Positions 63,493-64,000 of a stretch of DNA of 64,000 nucleotides are shown piece after piece (position 1 is the first letter of the stretch; each line of letters begins with the position of its first letter). The translations under genes were made by a program, and so were the position numbers. The DNA is taken from assembly GCF_001571045.1 (NCBI RefSeq), contig NZ_BCSV01000003.1:1-64000 (forward strand), read 5' to 3'. The DNA is from Curtobacterium ammoniigenes NBRC 101786 (GTDB lineage Bacteria > Actinomycetota > Actinomycetes > Actinomycetales > Microbacteriaceae). Under the pieces are notes generated by a model that saw only the letters and a program-made list of their open reading frames with translations, was not told the DNA's origin and made no database searches.

Positions 63493-64000
63493 CATTCCCC
63501 GACGAACGCACCGTCATCGTGACCGGCGCCGGATCGCCCCGGGGCATCGGGCGTGTCACCGCGCATCGGCTGGCCGCGGCCGGCTGGTCGGTCGGCGTCC
63601 TCGACCTCGACGGCGCCGCGGCAGAAGCCGTGGCCGCTGAGCTGCGCGACACCGGCGCGGCAGCGGTCGGACTCGCCGCAGACGCATCCGACCCTGCTCC
63701 GGTCGACGCCGCGATCACCGAGGTCGAGCGCACACTGCCGCCGATCGTCGGCCTGGTCAACCTCGCGGGGATCAGCTCGCCGAAGCCGTTCCTCGAGGAG
63801 ACCGTCGAAGGCTGGGATCGGATCATGGCCGTCAATCTCCGGAGCGTCTTCGTGATGGCGCAACGGGTCGTCCCCGGCATGATCGAGCGGCGGCTCGGCC
63901 GCATCGTCAGCGCGTCCTCGGTGTCGGCGCAGCGCGGGGGCGGGACCTACTCCAAGTCGGCCTACAGCGCTTCGAAGGCCGGGATCCTCGGGTTGACGCG
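63489..64000 (+). CDS. Short-chain dehydrogenase/reductase, cut by the window end
   Basis: The first 170 residues of an SDR-family NAD(P) oxidoreductase. Visible are the cofactor loop VTGAGSPRGIG, the NLAG motif (VNLAGISS), the catalytic Ser in IVSASSVSAQ, and YSASK with the catalytic Tyr and Lys. The gene continues past 64000. ATG 63489 overlaps the preceding stop. As the fourth enzyme of this operon it probably oxidises or reduces a hydroxyl of the same substrate. Confidence 0.9.
   Translation, partial: MTFPDERTVIVTGAGSPRGIGRVTAHRLAAAGWSVGVLDLDGAAAEAVAAELRDTGAAAVGLAADASDPAPVDAAITEVERTLPPIVGLVNLAGISSPKPFLEETVEGWDRIMAVNLRSVFVMAQRVVPGMIERRLGRIVSASSVSAQRGGGTYSKSAYSASKAGILGLT

Overview
The window is high-GC DNA with actinobacterial gene content. 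It is most likely from a member of the order Micrococcales, family Microbacteriaceae. Support comes from the lineage-typical set DUF7455, SepH, DUF4193, DUF3093, DUF3710, DUF3159, DUF3000, a RamB-type regulator, ParE/ParC and aconitase with dxs, together with frequent GTG starts and very tight ATGA/GTGA gene overlaps. The genus cannot be fixed by eye. I see no rRNA, insertion sequence, prophage or CRISPR array.

1-25374 is mostly conserved chromosomal core. It holds a DUF7455 zinc-ribbon gene, convergent parE and parC (topoisomerase IV), a phosphodiesterase of the alkaline phosphatase superfamily and sepH (division). Next come DUF4193, DUF3093, dut, DUF3710 and DUF3159, then acnA under a perfect 18-bp operator-like palindrome, and dxs (isoprenoid entry enzyme). 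A minus-strand operon follows: DUF3000, RNase D-like nuclease, thiolase and the fused hydratase/3-hydroxyacyl-CoA dehydrogenase. It is followed by an alpha/beta hydrolase, the sulfurtransferase-sufE pair and zapE.

25375-34127 is one long sugar operon: ABC binding lipoprotein, two permeases (no ATPase), two Gfo/Idh/MocA dehydrogenases, a TIM-barrel isomerase/lyase, a ThuA protein and a LacI regulator. A strong hairpin separates transporter from enzyme genes. 34128-43771 carries amtB with a GlnR-like promoter box, a ChaB/SAP protein, a FabH-like synthase, a membrane protein divergent from a RamB-type regulator, an acyl-CoA oxidase, a POT transporter and a 38-residue membrane peptide.

43881-50470 is the most notable segment. 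It holds a Wadjet/MksBEF-type SMC operon, jetA-jetB-jetC, whose nuclease gene jetD is missing from its usual place after jetC. A 97-residue unknown protein sits there instead. The operon starts 116 bp from a tRNA-Val(CAC) gene and faces a tRNA-Gly-Cys-Val cluster.

50527-57453 holds accessory genes: a small membrane protein, an MFS exporter and a methyltransferase in one operon; a secreted alanine-rich protein; a DUF2256-DUF3253 protein; a YCII-like protein; a PQQ-propeller lipoprotein; a HAD phosphatase and a 68-residue acidic protein. 57541-64000 is a second catabolic cluster. It has an anion-symporter-type MFS gene, a GntR/FCD regulator and an overlapping operon of TIM-barrel isomerase, dihydroxyacetone-kinase-type kinase, 3-hydroxyacyl-CoA-dehydrogenase-type oxidoreductase and an SDR cut by the window end. 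Both transcription units carry the same 18-bp motif (15 of 18 identical), which suggests one regulon for an unidentified polyol or sugar acid.
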